Part shown: in pieces, positions 63,827 through 64,000 of the stretch
How the letters are laid out: the number at the start of each line of letters is the position of its first letter
Position numbering within the stretch: position 1 is the stretch's first letter
NCBI GenBank assembly: GCA_017469625.1
Contig: JAFUGA010000060.1
Coordinates: forward strand, 1-64,000
Direction: 5' to 3'
Length of the DNA: 64,000 bases
DNA from: Bacteroidales bacterium
Lineage (GTDB): Bacteria > Bacteroidota > Bacteroidia > Bacteroidales > P3
Translations under genes and position numbers: made by a program
The notes under the pieces: model-generated
Seen by the model: the letters and a program-made list of their open reading frames with translations, nothing else
Database searches by the model: none
What the model was told of the DNA's origin: nothing

Positions 63827-64000
63827 TTATGCCCAAGTGAAATTATCTTTGCCTGCTATGATTTCAAAATGGTACTTCACTATGCCAAGGTCTGTTTTTG
63901 TATAAGGTCCCCAAATTCTTTGCAAAGTAACTTTGTTATCTTTCAAACCAAATTTGAATTTTTGTTGATTTAAAGATGTAGGTGCCAAAAGAGCAGCCTC
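63827..64000 (-). CDS. C-terminal fragment of an unidentified protein (5' part beyond window)
   Basis: 57 codons and the stop codon are present, ending IVKYHFEIIAGKDNFTWA. The fragment includes FKFGLKDNKVTLQRIWGPYTKTDLG. I do not recognise the family. It reads outward from the right edge and ends about 50 bp from array G2. Confidence 0.6.
   Translation of the reverse strand, partial: EAALLAPTSLNQQKFKFGLKDNKVTLQRIWGPYTKTDLGIVKYHFEIIAGKDNFTWA

Overview
The window is a strongly AT-rich chromosome segment from a member of the Bacteroidota, most likely Bacteroidales. Four things support this: type IX secretion (T9SS) genes (porW/sprE, porU, porV, porP/sprF, gldJ); T9SS C-terminal sorting domains on secreted proteins; promoters of the Bacteroidota form TTG/TTTG-N18-21-TAnnTTTG; and the SusC-like style of the TonB-dependent receptor. 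There is no transposase, rRNA or large prophage. Genus and species cannot be told from the sequence alone.

Layout. 1-8112: partial tsaD, tRNA-Ser(GGA), a CoA-transferase beta subunit, a lipoprotein, two ATP-synthase accessory membrane proteins (AtpI-like, AtpZ) behind porW, a DUF1015 protein and a lipoprotein. 8106-15322: a complete type II-C CRISPR-Cas locus, with antisense tracrRNA, cas9, cas1, cas2 and a 10-repeat array read leftward. 15472-17663: two small HTH proteins, an unknown protein, tRNA-Arg(CCT) and a small HExxH-like protein. 18004-20790: Mrp ATPase, Nfu scaffold, cobalamin adenosyltransferase, DUF2795 and a CPBP protease. 20859-22831: a cobalamin riboswitch ahead of a T9SS-secreted DUF4465 protein. 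23297-34669: porU, porV, ispF, porP, gldJ, holA and a TonB-dependent receptor. 34684-38665: small lipoproteins (one a pseudogene), a SIMPL protein, a thioredoxin-like protein, rubrerythrin and a small secreted protein. 39099-50975: one 3958-residue T9SS-secreted surface protein. 51084-54447: tandem orphan protease prodomains, purD and a frameshifted lipoprotein. 54630-63101, all on the minus strand: a UvrD/HelD-like helicase, a TrmN6-like methyltransferase, an ExbB/ExbD operon and a dksA-lspA-corC operon. The right edge holds the end of an unidentified gene.

The genes form three working groups. Secretion genes sit with their likely clients, the giant protein and the DUF4465 protein. Energised outer-membrane transport is represented by ExbB/ExbD and the TonB-dependent receptor. 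Vitamin B12 handling is represented by the adenosyltransferase, the riboswitch and a secreted protein that may bind B12.

The most unusual material lies between genes. Seven intergenic sites carry arrays of a 21-bp unit, about 60 copies in all, which keep exact 21-bp register even where units invert. Three of these sites also carry a ~116-bp companion element ending in TAGAACA/TTTAGAACACTAAA. I recognise neither as a named family. The CRISPR repeat itself contains a full Bacteroidota promoter, and the last repeat forms a terminator with its flank.
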